The notes below the pieces were generated by a model. It searched no databases. It worked only from the letters and a program-made list of their open reading frames with translations, and had not been told where the DNA came from. A stretch of 64,000 nucleotides of DNA. Origin: Phytophthora sp. 'mugwort'. Taxonomy: Eukaryota > Oomycota > Peronosporomycetes > Peronosporales > Peronosporaceae. Location: NCBI GenBank assembly GCA_033558025.1, contig JAUCEF010000003.1, positions 1,452,001-1,516,000 of the forward strand. The letters run 5' to 3'. This document shows, piece after piece, positions 33,201 to 42,031 of the stretch; position 1 is the stretch's first letter, and each line of letters opens with the position of its first letter. The position numbers and the translations under genes were made by a program.

Positions 33201-33793
33201 TTGTAGTTATGGGTCCGGATCATATTGGTCTCACCCCAGTCATGAACAATAGTGAACAACTTGGTACTATATTCAAACAAACCAAGGAAGTATGGGGACC
33301 TGGAGTCAAGGAATTACGAGCACAACACCAAGAATACAGACAAGGACTCGAACGCAAACACTGCGAAGCCAACGCCACACTCAGTGACGCCTTTTGGTAC
33401 TTTATCTACAATAACCCGTTTATTTCTCGCCAGGAGCTTGAAACCCACTTGAAACGCCGTGAGGCCAACCCTCGTCTTCAATCACTCGCTGAGACGCACC
33501 AAAGCGCGCTGGATTCGCTGTATCTACGAATGAAGTTCATTCACTCGCATCCTGCAGTCACATTCTGGTTTGTCTTCTGGGATGACGTGTACTCTCGCAA
33601 TGGAGAAATGAAGCGTCTTCAAAAGTTTAAAGCGGATCTTGATCCGCGCCAGCCAACGGCGATTTGTTATCATGTTATGCGGCGTCCTGATCTCGAAGTT
33701 TGGCTGCATGAGCGCCGGTTGAGTGGAAAACGAGGATTATTCCACTCTCGTTTGATCGACCTTTTGTACACCGAAATGCACAAACGTTTGTAG
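30212..33793 (+). CDS. large multi-pass membrane protein B (tandem paralog), unknown function
   Basis: Intronless, 1193 residues, starting 220 bp after the stop of the 24880 gene on the same strand and homologous to its residues from about 565 on. It lacks the long acidic extension and its four FxR repeats. Hydrophobic segments are at about 389-413, 447-470, 503-529, 588-608, 615-636, 649-665 and 675-700. Near-identical blocks shared with the neighbour include DKVYARLVARDPSQLRCPYR, GFEQRWSYYKVLQL, CFGKMYVLPYPFHCVLVYD and DDVYSRNGEM. The pair is a tandem duplication. The shared C-terminal region is as conserved as the membrane part, which suggests an intracellular domain essential for function. 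The first ATG of the frame is at 30212. No family name can be given. Confidence 0.85.
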   Translation: MASVVPLPTDTDDLASEILAIDSDASSSVDPREVQNSIQRAGQAVLKVVGSADISSGCRSALETMADSGEALELQFVEEIKSSGILTTQGLAVNQLVDLRHAMAVCATATVSSTPVVELLSLWSVVHESVSDLITEEAAVLAAQSSKNTHDVLEAVEDVDNHAQAIGRLLTAALDSSSILAVSIRQEVHAAIQQLADVGTPVAKHLAMDFHRQIGLIRDVLSDQDWAELRVHCSQSLPSEWRALGDAVSEQASRMTKLSSTEIFDSPFAKAIAAQGFAGLDGVLGQNRDVIDAALDAVRDGGAAALGTVAACLARSGLPPLLRVEIARDFFQTVGLFFTGLYVSVLEFFEQRHVASILRNFLNGLKGAYDVMAVNVLALVEEASQNEALIADVAVGALLAAIGVAYVSFLWFAISGRHLHRRADEVRQGHEAVTWAALATKQKMRVKLFTYVITTCLTIYLPLTRLCLDVVMAAASNHSATDNSVKTTSASELVLSRFRDDKIWPVIVVAAVILLLTFTIPLPWLLVRVIAENRPTGSLENPFVTHDLDGEIVPFDDKVYARLVARDPSQLRCPYRSLYAGFEQRWSYYKVLQLLVKLALALVIVLAASTNDRVRGVISCVIYATVVSISSYSTPFSDPLNNIMEISGKLAALTTCVGGALVAFVDMQQTKSQPLELVAIVVSFVHIVNFFVMLTVLLLGMKGSRLFLKNLLGWITFSDTSRGLEDAPGKNIVPRWDIDKEVKHRVWQTFWRSVLLELTQNASKSRDDLSVAHRLEALEQAVVASGVHRVRSHWLGEEDTYTSKLRQATRAALEGVDVFWFDTSGARDGRLDSKSCFGKMYVLPYPFHCVLVYDDSNDEAIIRDEVEHGGQSKLAKLLFLNFTPLIVAKRDLRQKLRVLSTQETNIHFPFSQQEQATVEDGTVTRTDSEGKTHTETRYSTVTFTCYYIYGVIHVATKGDANKRIMAEGFDVTMTYRDGHGDAVAPHTGKIHHLQNRVVVMGPDHIGLTPVMNNSEQLGTIFKQTKEVWGPGVKELRAQHQEYRQGLERKHCEANATLSDAFWYFIYNNPFISRQELETHLKRREANPRLQSLAETHQSALDSLYLRMKFIHSHPAVTFWFVFWDDVYSRNGEMKRLQKFKADLDPRQPTAICYHVMRRPDLEVWLHERRLSGKRGLFHSRLIDLLYTEMHKRL

Positions 33794-34109
33794 AATGAAA
33801 ATGCCTAGATGCAGAAATAAATTATATGGAAAACAGAGAGCTACGAGAAGGCTGGTATAGAAAAAATATGCTCATTTTATCGATAGAAAGCTCCATTATT
33901 TGTCTTGATGGAGAAGGTGAGCTCGGTGCTAAACGTGGTCTTAAGAATGTGAGATACATTCGCTTGTGTTGGATTGTTGTAGGCAGTCCACCAATCTACC
34001 ATCACGAGCAGGCTATAGTTTCAGTCAAGATCCAGGTTCGTGATGAGCGAGCTGAACGGGCGGGTTCGTGGTTCTCGCACGCATTGGACCAAAATAACGT
34101 TTGTTTCAC

Positions 34110-36493
34110 TGGATAATAAAAAGGAAGGAAAAAAACGCGATGTTGGGGATCCGAAGAATAAATTCGCCTACATTAGCGACAAGAGATGGTTCTGATTCGA
34201 GCGCAAGTTGCAGCAAAAGCCGCCTAAGGGGGCCGTCGCTGCCCAAGCTGGTGCTGAATACCTCACAACTGTTGAAGAAACTGCAATTGTCGAACTTCCC
34301 AGTGAGAGCAGCTATCAGGCGCAGCGTTCAACGCAGGCGTCGACCCAAGCCTGGTTGATATTTTCCAGCAGAACCAGGCACTGGTTGCGGAGCAGACCCT
34401 ACTACAGCATAGACAGCAAGCGCAAAGCGCCGCCCTGGTGGCTATTCAGGCTTCAACCGAAGCAAATGTGCAGCAGCTTATAAACCAGCAGCGGTTCATT
34501 TCGGAACGGCTTGGTGAGGTCTGACAGCAACGTAGTCAGAGCTCCAAGAGCGGTTCCAGCGGCAGCAGCTGCTCGAAAGCGAGAGGCCATCGCAGATTGC
34601 AAATTTTGTGAACGAGAAGCTGGCCCAGGCTTTGCAGGAAATGCGGCAAGAGCTACACGTGTCCCAGATGACGATTGCTGCCCAGACAGATGGGGACGCG
34701 CGCTCGCTTTGATGAGACTGAGACTAAGCTAAGCGGCAGTCTGGAAGCATTCACTATTCACATCCATCAGATGGTGGACGAGAAACTTGTGGCGATGCAG
34801 GACGAAGTGGGTCCCCACGAGGATACAACTCAGTTTGTGCACAGGTTGGTGGAGGTGGCGTCTGCAAGCGCCGCCGATGATGTTAAGAAAACCCTCGAGA
34901 CCGAGATCATTCGCGCACGCGAAGATATGCAGCGAGAAATTTCCAGTGTTATTGAATGCCACGTGCGTGAATATGTTCGCCAACTTGTGCTGGAATTAAT
35001 GACCCACAGCGAGGTCAAACTGGAGGCAAGACTACGAAATGCTCTAACCAACACGCAGGCATAGCTCAATTTGCAAGTGCAGCGCCAGGCTGATGCGATG
35101 TCAATTCTTCGCGAGCAACTGCAGCCCCACAGCGCACATGCATGCAACCCGTCGACGAAGCAGTTATTAAAGCCGCGATCAAGGACGTTTTACTCAGCGA
35201 GGAAGATGATAAGGCAGAGCGCGAATGCGAGAACGATCGCATACGCAACCCCCAATGTGACGCCGACCATGGCAGCTTCGATGCACAAAAACAATTAACA
35301 CCACCTGCCTCATCTTCTTCCCCGTCGTCATCATTGGATGATGACGACGGGGAAGAAGATGAGTAGAAGCTAAATGCAGAAGATGTTCAGTTGGAGCAAC
35401 GTATTCAAGACGCATGGAGAAAAAAAACATATCTTAGCGACACAGATGGATTGACGGTTGCTCCTTCGGTAGAGGGGTGCAGCGCGTTGCGGAACCGCCG
35501 TTACCCTCGTCTATGCCGTAGGGTTGATCCCGTGCAAGGGGGGGGCTTCCTATTCATGAAGCCACGGCCCACCGCTACAACCAATGTGATGGAGGGTCAT
35601 ACTCAGCCAACGTCGTGCTAGTGCTACGACCTACGCAAACACAAGATGTTGATCGACCACTGACGCACCAAGCAGATGTTTGGTGATCAACTCCGAGGGC
35701 AACAATTACGCCACCACTTCTGCTCTCACGTGTCCAGCCTCTGGAACTACGTCAGCCCCAACGTTATCGATCACCAACGCGTGTATCTGATCTTCACCGC
35801 GTAGTGACAGAGATCCATCAGCAAGTTGATCAAAGAGCAGAGATGCTGCACAGCAATACGGTTCGGGAAAGTGAATGGAGCGCTGGTCAAGTTCGTGATA
35901 ATTACTGAATTAGTATATAGCTGATGCTTAACCTTTCCCTTTTGTGTTGCTTATCTTCGTGTAGGAGACGACACCGCTGACAGCACAGGAATTCTATGCG
36001 GGAGGGCGACTGGCCGTTGTATCGTGGACGAGGTCCGCAAGGACGTGGATCTCATGGATAAAAAATTCAAGGTAAACTTCGGCGACGTCATCAAATGTCG
36101 GTGCGCTTTGGTGCTTCCATCTCGATACTCGGCATGATGGTCACAATGCTGAACCTGGGTCGGAATGGCGAGATCGTTCAGGGCTCGGCTAAGCGTGGCG
36201 ACGAGCGCTCCACGTTCGATTGCTACCACCACCTGTGATGGGCTTGTTTGAGGAGCTCGCACAGCAGGTAAAGCTGGCGAAGAATGAGATGCATGACGTG
36301 GTCGGCCAGTGGCAAGTGGTTTAAGCACAAGGTGGGCGCGATTATCGACGTTCCGCGTGACGCGACGCAGGCCGGCAAGGTGGCCGAGGTCAAGTTCTTA
36401 TTCCACCACGTGAAAACCGGTAGTATGCTTGGTGTCAACAAACGAGGTATTGGTCACGATTATGAAGACTGGGAATGTTTATTTGAACAATAG
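34110..36493 (+). pseudogene. decayed Q-rich coiled-coil gene, unrecognised
   Basis: A series of protein-like stretches on one strand in changing frames. In order: KPPKGAVAAQAGAEYLTTVE, AGVDPSLVDIFQQNQALVAE, QQLINQQRFISERLGEV, QIANFVNEKLAQALQEMRQE. Then comes an open block at 34675-35061 with FTIHIHQMVDEKLVAMQDEV and VREYVRQLVLELMTHSEVKL. Then VDEAVIKAAIKDVLLSEEDD, VSSLWNYVSPNVIDHQRVYL, RSISKLIKEQRCCTAIRFGK, and finally FEELAQQVKLAKNEMHDVV with SGKWFKHKVGAIIDVPRDAT ending in YEDWECLFEQ. Stops at about 34524, 34740, 35062, 35364, 35619 and others break it. Composition (Gln/Glu/Ala helices) suggests a long structural coiled-coil protein. It matches no transposase, and viral or mobile-element origin is possible but untested. 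Confidence 0.45.
35309..35363. repeat. perfect 26-bp-arm palindrome with 3-bp spacer
   Basis: The left arm (35309-35334) starts CTCATCTTCTTCCCCGTCGT. The right arm (35338-35363) is its exact reverse complement, ending GGGGAAGAAGATGAG. The spacer is TGG. In the plus frame the arms encode a Ser-rich stretch followed directly by an Asp/Glu-rich stretch (SSSSPSSSLDDDDGEEDE), so the change in amino-acid character is a by-product of the inverted duplication. Confidence 0.9.
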
Positions 36494-36901
36494 GCGATAA
36501 TGAAGTAAAATAAAAATAGGTTTCTTTGGCATTTCTCGTCTTATATAAAGCCATAAGCACCTCTACTTTCTCTGCTCGCTCAGCGTGGTACTTGAATTTT
36601 ATGTCAGCGATTGGCGCCAAAGCGAGAGTACTTGAACTAAATCAGTGTGGTGGTTGGCAAGAGGAAAATCGGGCGGTGCCTTTCGATCACGTACCGCTTG
36701 ATGGCCTGACTCGTCATACCACGCGCCGATAGCGGGCCATGTATATAGCACTCGTTTCATGGCGCTGGTCGTGCTCAGAAAACGAATATCTTAGCAATTT
36801 TGTAGATGCTCCTTTTGTCTTTACTTTACACAACTCGGTAAATAGATCTCCTGCCGTACTCACAAGCTTTACCTGCGTAGGTACTCATGTCGTGTTCGCT
36901 A
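36494..36901. other. spacer between relics
   Basis: No ORF with motifs. It may contain the downstream end of the hAT relic that follows on the minus strand. Confidence 0.3.
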
Positions 36902-37393
36902 TTAACTCAGCCACGTCCGGATTAGCTGCTCGACTCCTTTCCCGCCAATACCACATGACGCTTTGGTTGCAGCATGCAACATATGTGCGAAACACCACTC
37001 CCACTTCAATTTCAGCTCCGAGCACAGCATGCATTTGACATCGCTGCCAGAGTCAATAGTAGCCCCATTGTGTTCCAAATTGAAGTCGTTCAGCATTTTT
37101 GCTAGCCACCTTTCAAATGGTGCTCGAATCCCACTGTTGCGCTCACTGTAGGCTGGGTTAAATGGTTTCGTTCCGAGAAGGACCGAGTTAAACTGCCCTT
37201 CCTTGTCTATCATGTACACCCTCATCCTCAAGTACTTGTCGCAGGAAATCAGCAACCAGTGTAAAATTTGGTAGCCTTCACAGGTGAGGGCAAGATACTC
37301 CAACATCTCCTTCTTAGTTGCCTGATACAGCTCGATGATTGACTCCTTGACACGTTTAGCATCCACAACAGTCTTCATCTCCTCTTTGACCAC
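36902..37393 (-). pseudogene. hAT-family transposase relic 2
   Basis: An open minus-strand frame with YLALTCEGYQILHWLLISCD, then NPAYSERNSGIRAPFERWLA, DFNLEHNGATIDSGSDVKCM and KWEWCFAHMLHAATKASCG. The last blocks correspond to the hAT transposase segment with D-SGSDVK and the CxAHxLH motif. The N-terminal BED finger and the C-terminal dimerisation domain are not present in this frame. The continuation upstream (37394-37650) is broken and includes a 7-G run at 37438-37444. Confidence 0.65.
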
Positions 37394-38789
37394 TCATGCC
37401 TCGAGAAGTCTAGACTCCTCATACTCACCAGTCTTTAGGGGGGGATTATGGTCGATAATGCGAAGTGTTTCCAGGAGAAGATTGGGAGGGCGAAATTACT
37501 GGCAAATAGCGGCGACAAGCGCAACAGTTCCGCGTCAGCATCCCGTTTACGCTTCCCCGTCAGCTCCACTTCACTTCTTGGCGACGAATGTGATGATCAA
37601 CCCTCAAATGGCGAGTTGCCTTCGACGTCCTATTTGTAAGGACGGGTGCCACGACCGCTCCAATCACAGTAAAAGCAGTAACCTGTCGCCCCATCTCACC
37701 CTAAACGAAAATGACGTAATCCTAGGCCAAGTGAGGCCTAACCGTGGTAGGTCTGGAGTATTAGCTCGCATGCTACACACACAGCAGTTCCCACCTTGTA
37801 AATCCCTAACCCTCCTTCTGTTGCTGTAATGGCGCCGCCTCGGTTCTACGATGATACTAGTACGACCCTAGTTGAAACCGGGCTTATACTTGGTGGCGAC
37901 TTTAGTGAGATGTTACGTCATTGGTTTTTCAATGACGTAGCATCTCACCTCCAGGTCATAAATTGCGTCAACCTCCTTGCCATTTCCATGGTACAAGTTG
38001 CGTCTTCATGCAGAAGCTGACCACGGATTCGGACGCTGAGCGTAGCGGTTTTCTTCCATCCACTTCAGGAGCGCACACATTTTGGGGATCCCAATATCGT
38101 CACCTACGGGGATGCCCTTCTCCGCGATGAACTTTTCCCAATCACCGCCGGTCATGACTCCGTGTACCCCTGCAGCGTGTACAACGCGTTCACGGTCGCA
38201 GAAACGCAATCACCGACTTCCGACGTAGCCATATCTTACTGGTGACGGGAATCCATGCAAGAAGCGCCAGAACGACCTGGGCTCCCGGTGGTCTTCATCA
38301 TACCACTGGTCCACTCACTTACAGTCTTACTTATTGCCTTCTTCGATCAGATCATCACGTAGAAACCCACTCCGCTGGGCCATCCACGAACACGACGTGG
38401 CGACACACACCTAGCTCCGGCACCTCCAGGCGATTGTCGATGATGGAGAAGACCTACCATCTCTCCGACTGAGGCTCGCGAAAGTGACGCTGTTGAACAC
38501 GTTGCGGTTGGCCAGTCCAGAACGCAGATGCATCACACTCGTGCCATTGGCCACTTACTGGACATCTTCTTTTACGACCCACTCGGTCCCTTCAGCAGCT
38601 CCATCTTCACCTACAGCTGTCAGGCTTTCAAGAGGCGGCACTTGCCGCCGTCCGTGTTCCTGCGTGCTCTTCATCTGCTGGGCGTCTTGCGCGCGCAATA
38701 CCTGCCGCCAGCGCAGCCTTTACGTCGTCATCTTCTTTACCCTTGCTGTCGCTTATGCTACTGCCATCTTCGCCGCTATCGGAACCGTT
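37394..38789. other. decayed sequence between hAT relic and repeat copy 2
   Basis: Contains several short frames in both directions. One on the minus strand (38006-38209) reads GDWEKFIAEKGIPVGDDIGI and then PKMCALLKWMEENRYA, which looks protein-like but is unrecognised. 37690-37760 has TCTCACCCTAAACG and AATGACGTAATCC, related to the hairpin at 37905. No intact gene. Confidence 0.35.
37905..37948. repeat. inverted repeat, 19-bp arms
   Basis: Left arm GTGAGATGTTACGTCATTG (37905-37923) and right arm CAATGACGTAGCATCTCAC (37930-37948) pair with one mismatch around a 6-base loop (GTTTTT). A related sequence lies at about 37694-37722. It may be the end-to-end remains of a short inverted-repeat element. 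Confidence 0.6.
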
Positions 38790-39186
38790 ACCCTGATCGC
38801 TGCATACATAGCTACTCTCGCTGCTGATTGAAACGATCGTCTCGTCGTCGCTCCCACACAGCGAGTCTAGCAACCCAATCGGCTCGGTAGCGGAAGCCTG
38901 CGCAACGCCCCTTCCCCACGTGCGTAACCATCATCTTCAACACAGCGGCAACGACCTCTTCCACAGCCTGATCATCCCTCGCCACGGCAGAGCCAACGAG
39001 AACAGCTGGGCCATACCTCTAAGCGAAGATCTGGGCTCGAATGCGTTTATCGCCGGCGCCTCCTCGAAGTGGTCCGCCCCTGTCGTGTTAATCGTCGTCG
39101 TCATCATGGCTATTCTACAATCAAACCACCTGCAAACCAGTTAAAGAGCAAGTGTCGAAGAGCATTTCAACACCGTATACTCGCCG
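38790..39186 (+). repeat. dispersed repeat, copy 2 (empty site)
   Basis: Homologous to the reverse complement of 21238-22430, but without the mariner inserted there. Plus-strand reading gives HHLQHSGNDLFHSLIIPRHG, then NSWAIPLSEDLGSNAFIAGA and a hydrophobic SAPVVLIVVVIMAIL. The opposite strand reads IGLLDSLCGSDDETIVSISS. Because both strands read well, the coding strand is uncertain. Confidence 0.65.
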
Positions 39187-39426
39187 TACTAAGTACGAAA
39201 TTCCCTACAGGTCCGTTTCATATTACTTAGTAATAAAGTGTGTTAGTTTACACATAGCCATAGTTTACGCAACTTAAATTGGGGGGAGCTCAAAATAAAT
39301 ATTAGGCCAGTACTACCGTATAGCGGTATTCGTTACACTTAGACGTCTGTTCTAGTTTTCATTTGGCAGGCTCAGGAATCTAAATTTTCACTTAAACTTG
39401 ACAATCCGTCGACATTTAATGATGGG

Positions 39427-41799
39427 ATGAAGCATGCGTTGGTTTTGGGGTTAAATTTACCTTTCTTCACTTCTATTGAGGAGTGTTCTAGTACCTTGAG
39501 TTTACGCGAATCGAGTATATCCGTCATGCCCGAGGCCACCGTTGAGCACCAGTTGCTCCGACTTCATGTTCTGCTGGGAGACGACGAGGCCCAACTAGAT
39601 GAACTATACCAATTGTTTCAAGAGTTTGATTGCGAAAGACGAGGAGCGCTGAAAAATGCTGCGTATGATTACAAATGATTGCCCGTAATGCTACTGTACC
39701 GCCACTAAACCCTGGGGTTGTTTGACCTAAATCATGCTAGAGAACTCGAATTGGTCCTACACAAGCATCTGTTGCCAAAGGATTTGAAGAAATTGTAAGC
39801 CATCAAACGAGGAATAGTTATGATGAATCGCTGTACTTACTACATGTATATCATTTTCATTAGTGATGCCGAGGCACTTGCAGCTCGATTTCCCTCCAAA
39901 TGTAATGGCTTCGACTACAAGAGCTTCTGTAAAGCTCTCCAGCAACCCCCGTCACTCCACGTTGAGTCGAGTCAATCCGGTCAGCGCTCATTAACAAAAC
40001 GGAGATCTCGTAGCCCCATTAAATTGCAACATCGGGAACAAGGACGTATGCGTATGGACAAGCGCCTAGAATCGCAACGCCTGCATGTGGAGAGTATTCG
40101 GCTTAAGCTGATTCGCGGTGTTCAGGGTGACGAGAAAGACGGATTTCAGGGGATTCAAAACACCTTACGACGTTTGGATGTCGAGGGCGAAGGATATTTG
40201 GATGTGAGTGTGTTCAAAAAGAAGTTGCTCAAGCGTCTCAATGCACCGTTGACACGGCCAGAGCGAGAGTTCTTACTGGAGCAGTTGAAGGCGCAGAGAA
40301 TTGATAGCGTAGCCGATCTCCTTGACTACGAGCAGGTGGGACTGAACGAATGATGTTTCGGGACTAAACGACTCAACTAATTGCTGGTATACTGCTTATA
40401 TGGCAGCTTGGGCGCATTTACAACCTCGACAGCGATGACTCGCTTCCCGATTCAGAATCTGAGGAAGAACAACCTAAAGTTTATTCACCATCGAAGACTT
40501 CCCAGCTCGGAACAACTTTTCTAGCTGCCGAAAAACGACTCACCGAGTATTTGTGTACCCCAATTGTATGTCGCGAGGGAGCAGATAAGTTTTCAGCAAC
40601 CTCAACACAAGTGCAAGATACACCGCGCTGTCTCTTTACAGGTGCCGAGAGGTTTTTGGAAAATGCTGAAGTCATTGATGAAGAGAATACTGGTTTTCTA
40701 CATGAAGAGGGTGAATTGACTATCTATCGAGAGCAGCTTTGAGCCGCTGACTAACACTTTGTCATCGTACTACCACGCGTAGAATTTTCACGTGTTTTAT
40801 CTGAGTGCGGGGTCAAGATTGACCCAGATCTTCTGAGAGGAATGCTCTCACGATTCCCTCGTACGTCGGGAAAATGTGTCAGCTACACATCATTTCTTCA
40901 GTACGCATTTTTCGTCAGTAGTTTCCTCTGTCTGGTAGCTCCAAGTAACTCCATGAGCTTTTTTTCCCGCGGTTTGTATCAGACGCTACGGCCAAAATCC
41001 ACAGTGTTCTCGAGGACGACGAGAGCTAAAGCAGCTTGTCGTCCAGTTTTTGGCACGGCTAACTGTACCTGCTGCAGAGTGGATTCGCTTTTTGCGCCAG
41101 CGGTTCGAAAAATACGACCGCAAATTGCATGGCGTCGTCAAAAGTTCATTACCAACTGAAGGTATACGTGTCATTTCCATTATCTACTGGTACGGACATC
41201 TTGAGTCGATTCCTGACAAACTGCTGGCAGCCTTCATGCGTGCTGTTCAGGGTCGCTCAGTAGTGCTAAAGTTAACGACGGACGAGGCGGCACAAGTGAC
41301 GTCGCTGTTCCTTCATTCCTTCTCTAACAGCTCGCCCAAGCATATCCACTACCACGAATTTATCATGTGAGTCTTTGCCATTTTGGCATTTTTCCAACAC
41401 TTCAACTCAACTAATTTGAGTATACTCTATCGGAGCAGGTTAATCGACGAGTGCCATCGGATCCCTCATGGCAAAACTCCTCCGACAATTAATACCAATG
41501 CCGTTCCATTACCGACTGAAATATCGTTGCCGGCTTCCCCAAAAGCAACGGCGCTTTCTCCACCTGAAACAACCACCGGATCGGCACTTGATACATCGGC
41601 AATGTCAGTCGGGGACTACCTCATGTTCCACGCACTGCCTCATGAGCAACGCAACTTTGAAAACCTCATGGAAATGCTGCAAACGTTTCAAAATACCGTC
41701 GTCGACGACCACGAATCGGCAATCCAACGAATTGATAATGGCATCCTGATGCCTTTAGGAAAGAGACTACGCGTCAAAGTGCAATTCTCCATCGAATAG
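39427..41799 (+). CDS. EF-hand repeat protein, 8 exons
   Basis: Reconstructed by splice phase as join(39427..39662, 39741..39794, 39864..40335, 40407..40710, 40783..40913, 41005..41161, 41231..41366, 41439..41799). The total is 1851 bases, 616 residues, with no internal stop. Introns are 69-91 bp and all GT-AG. Splicing joins EF-hand-like helix-loop-helix units: ELYQLFQEFDCERRGALK, TLRRLDVEGEGYLDVSVFKK, VIDEENTGFLHEEEFSRVL with RTSGKCVSYTSFLQYAFF, and LRQRFEKYDRKLHGVVKSSL with KHIHYHEFIMLIDE. Several loops lack canonical Asp/Glu ligands, so only some may bind calcium. Residues after the first units are basic (TKRRSRSPIKLQHREQG). An alternative start at 39526 (MPEATVEH) would drop 33 residues. 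A calcium-sensor or scaffold role is inferred, and no closer name is justified. Confidence 0.8.
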
Positions 41800-42031
41800 A
41801 GTGAATGCGTGTACTTGGTGCTTCGATGAAAATCACCTAACCCTTCGATCTTGTCACCTACAGTCATGACCCCCCTTCCCTCATCTTTACTTTTCTCAAG
41901 TGAACGTTACTGCCATCCTAGCTAAGAATCCCCGGTAGAGAACACCAAAGCTTCACTCTGTTCTCAAAGCTTCACTTTGTTTGTCAGTGAGCATTTTGAG
42001 TGGACTGACACAAGTGCTTTTCGCTTTGGCT

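Noticed and set aside
41981..42031. Upstream extension of the TCP11 frame (MSVSILSGLTQV...)
   Set aside because: It would start at TTG. The first ATG in frame is at 42032, and the extra residues are hydrophobic and unlike the family.
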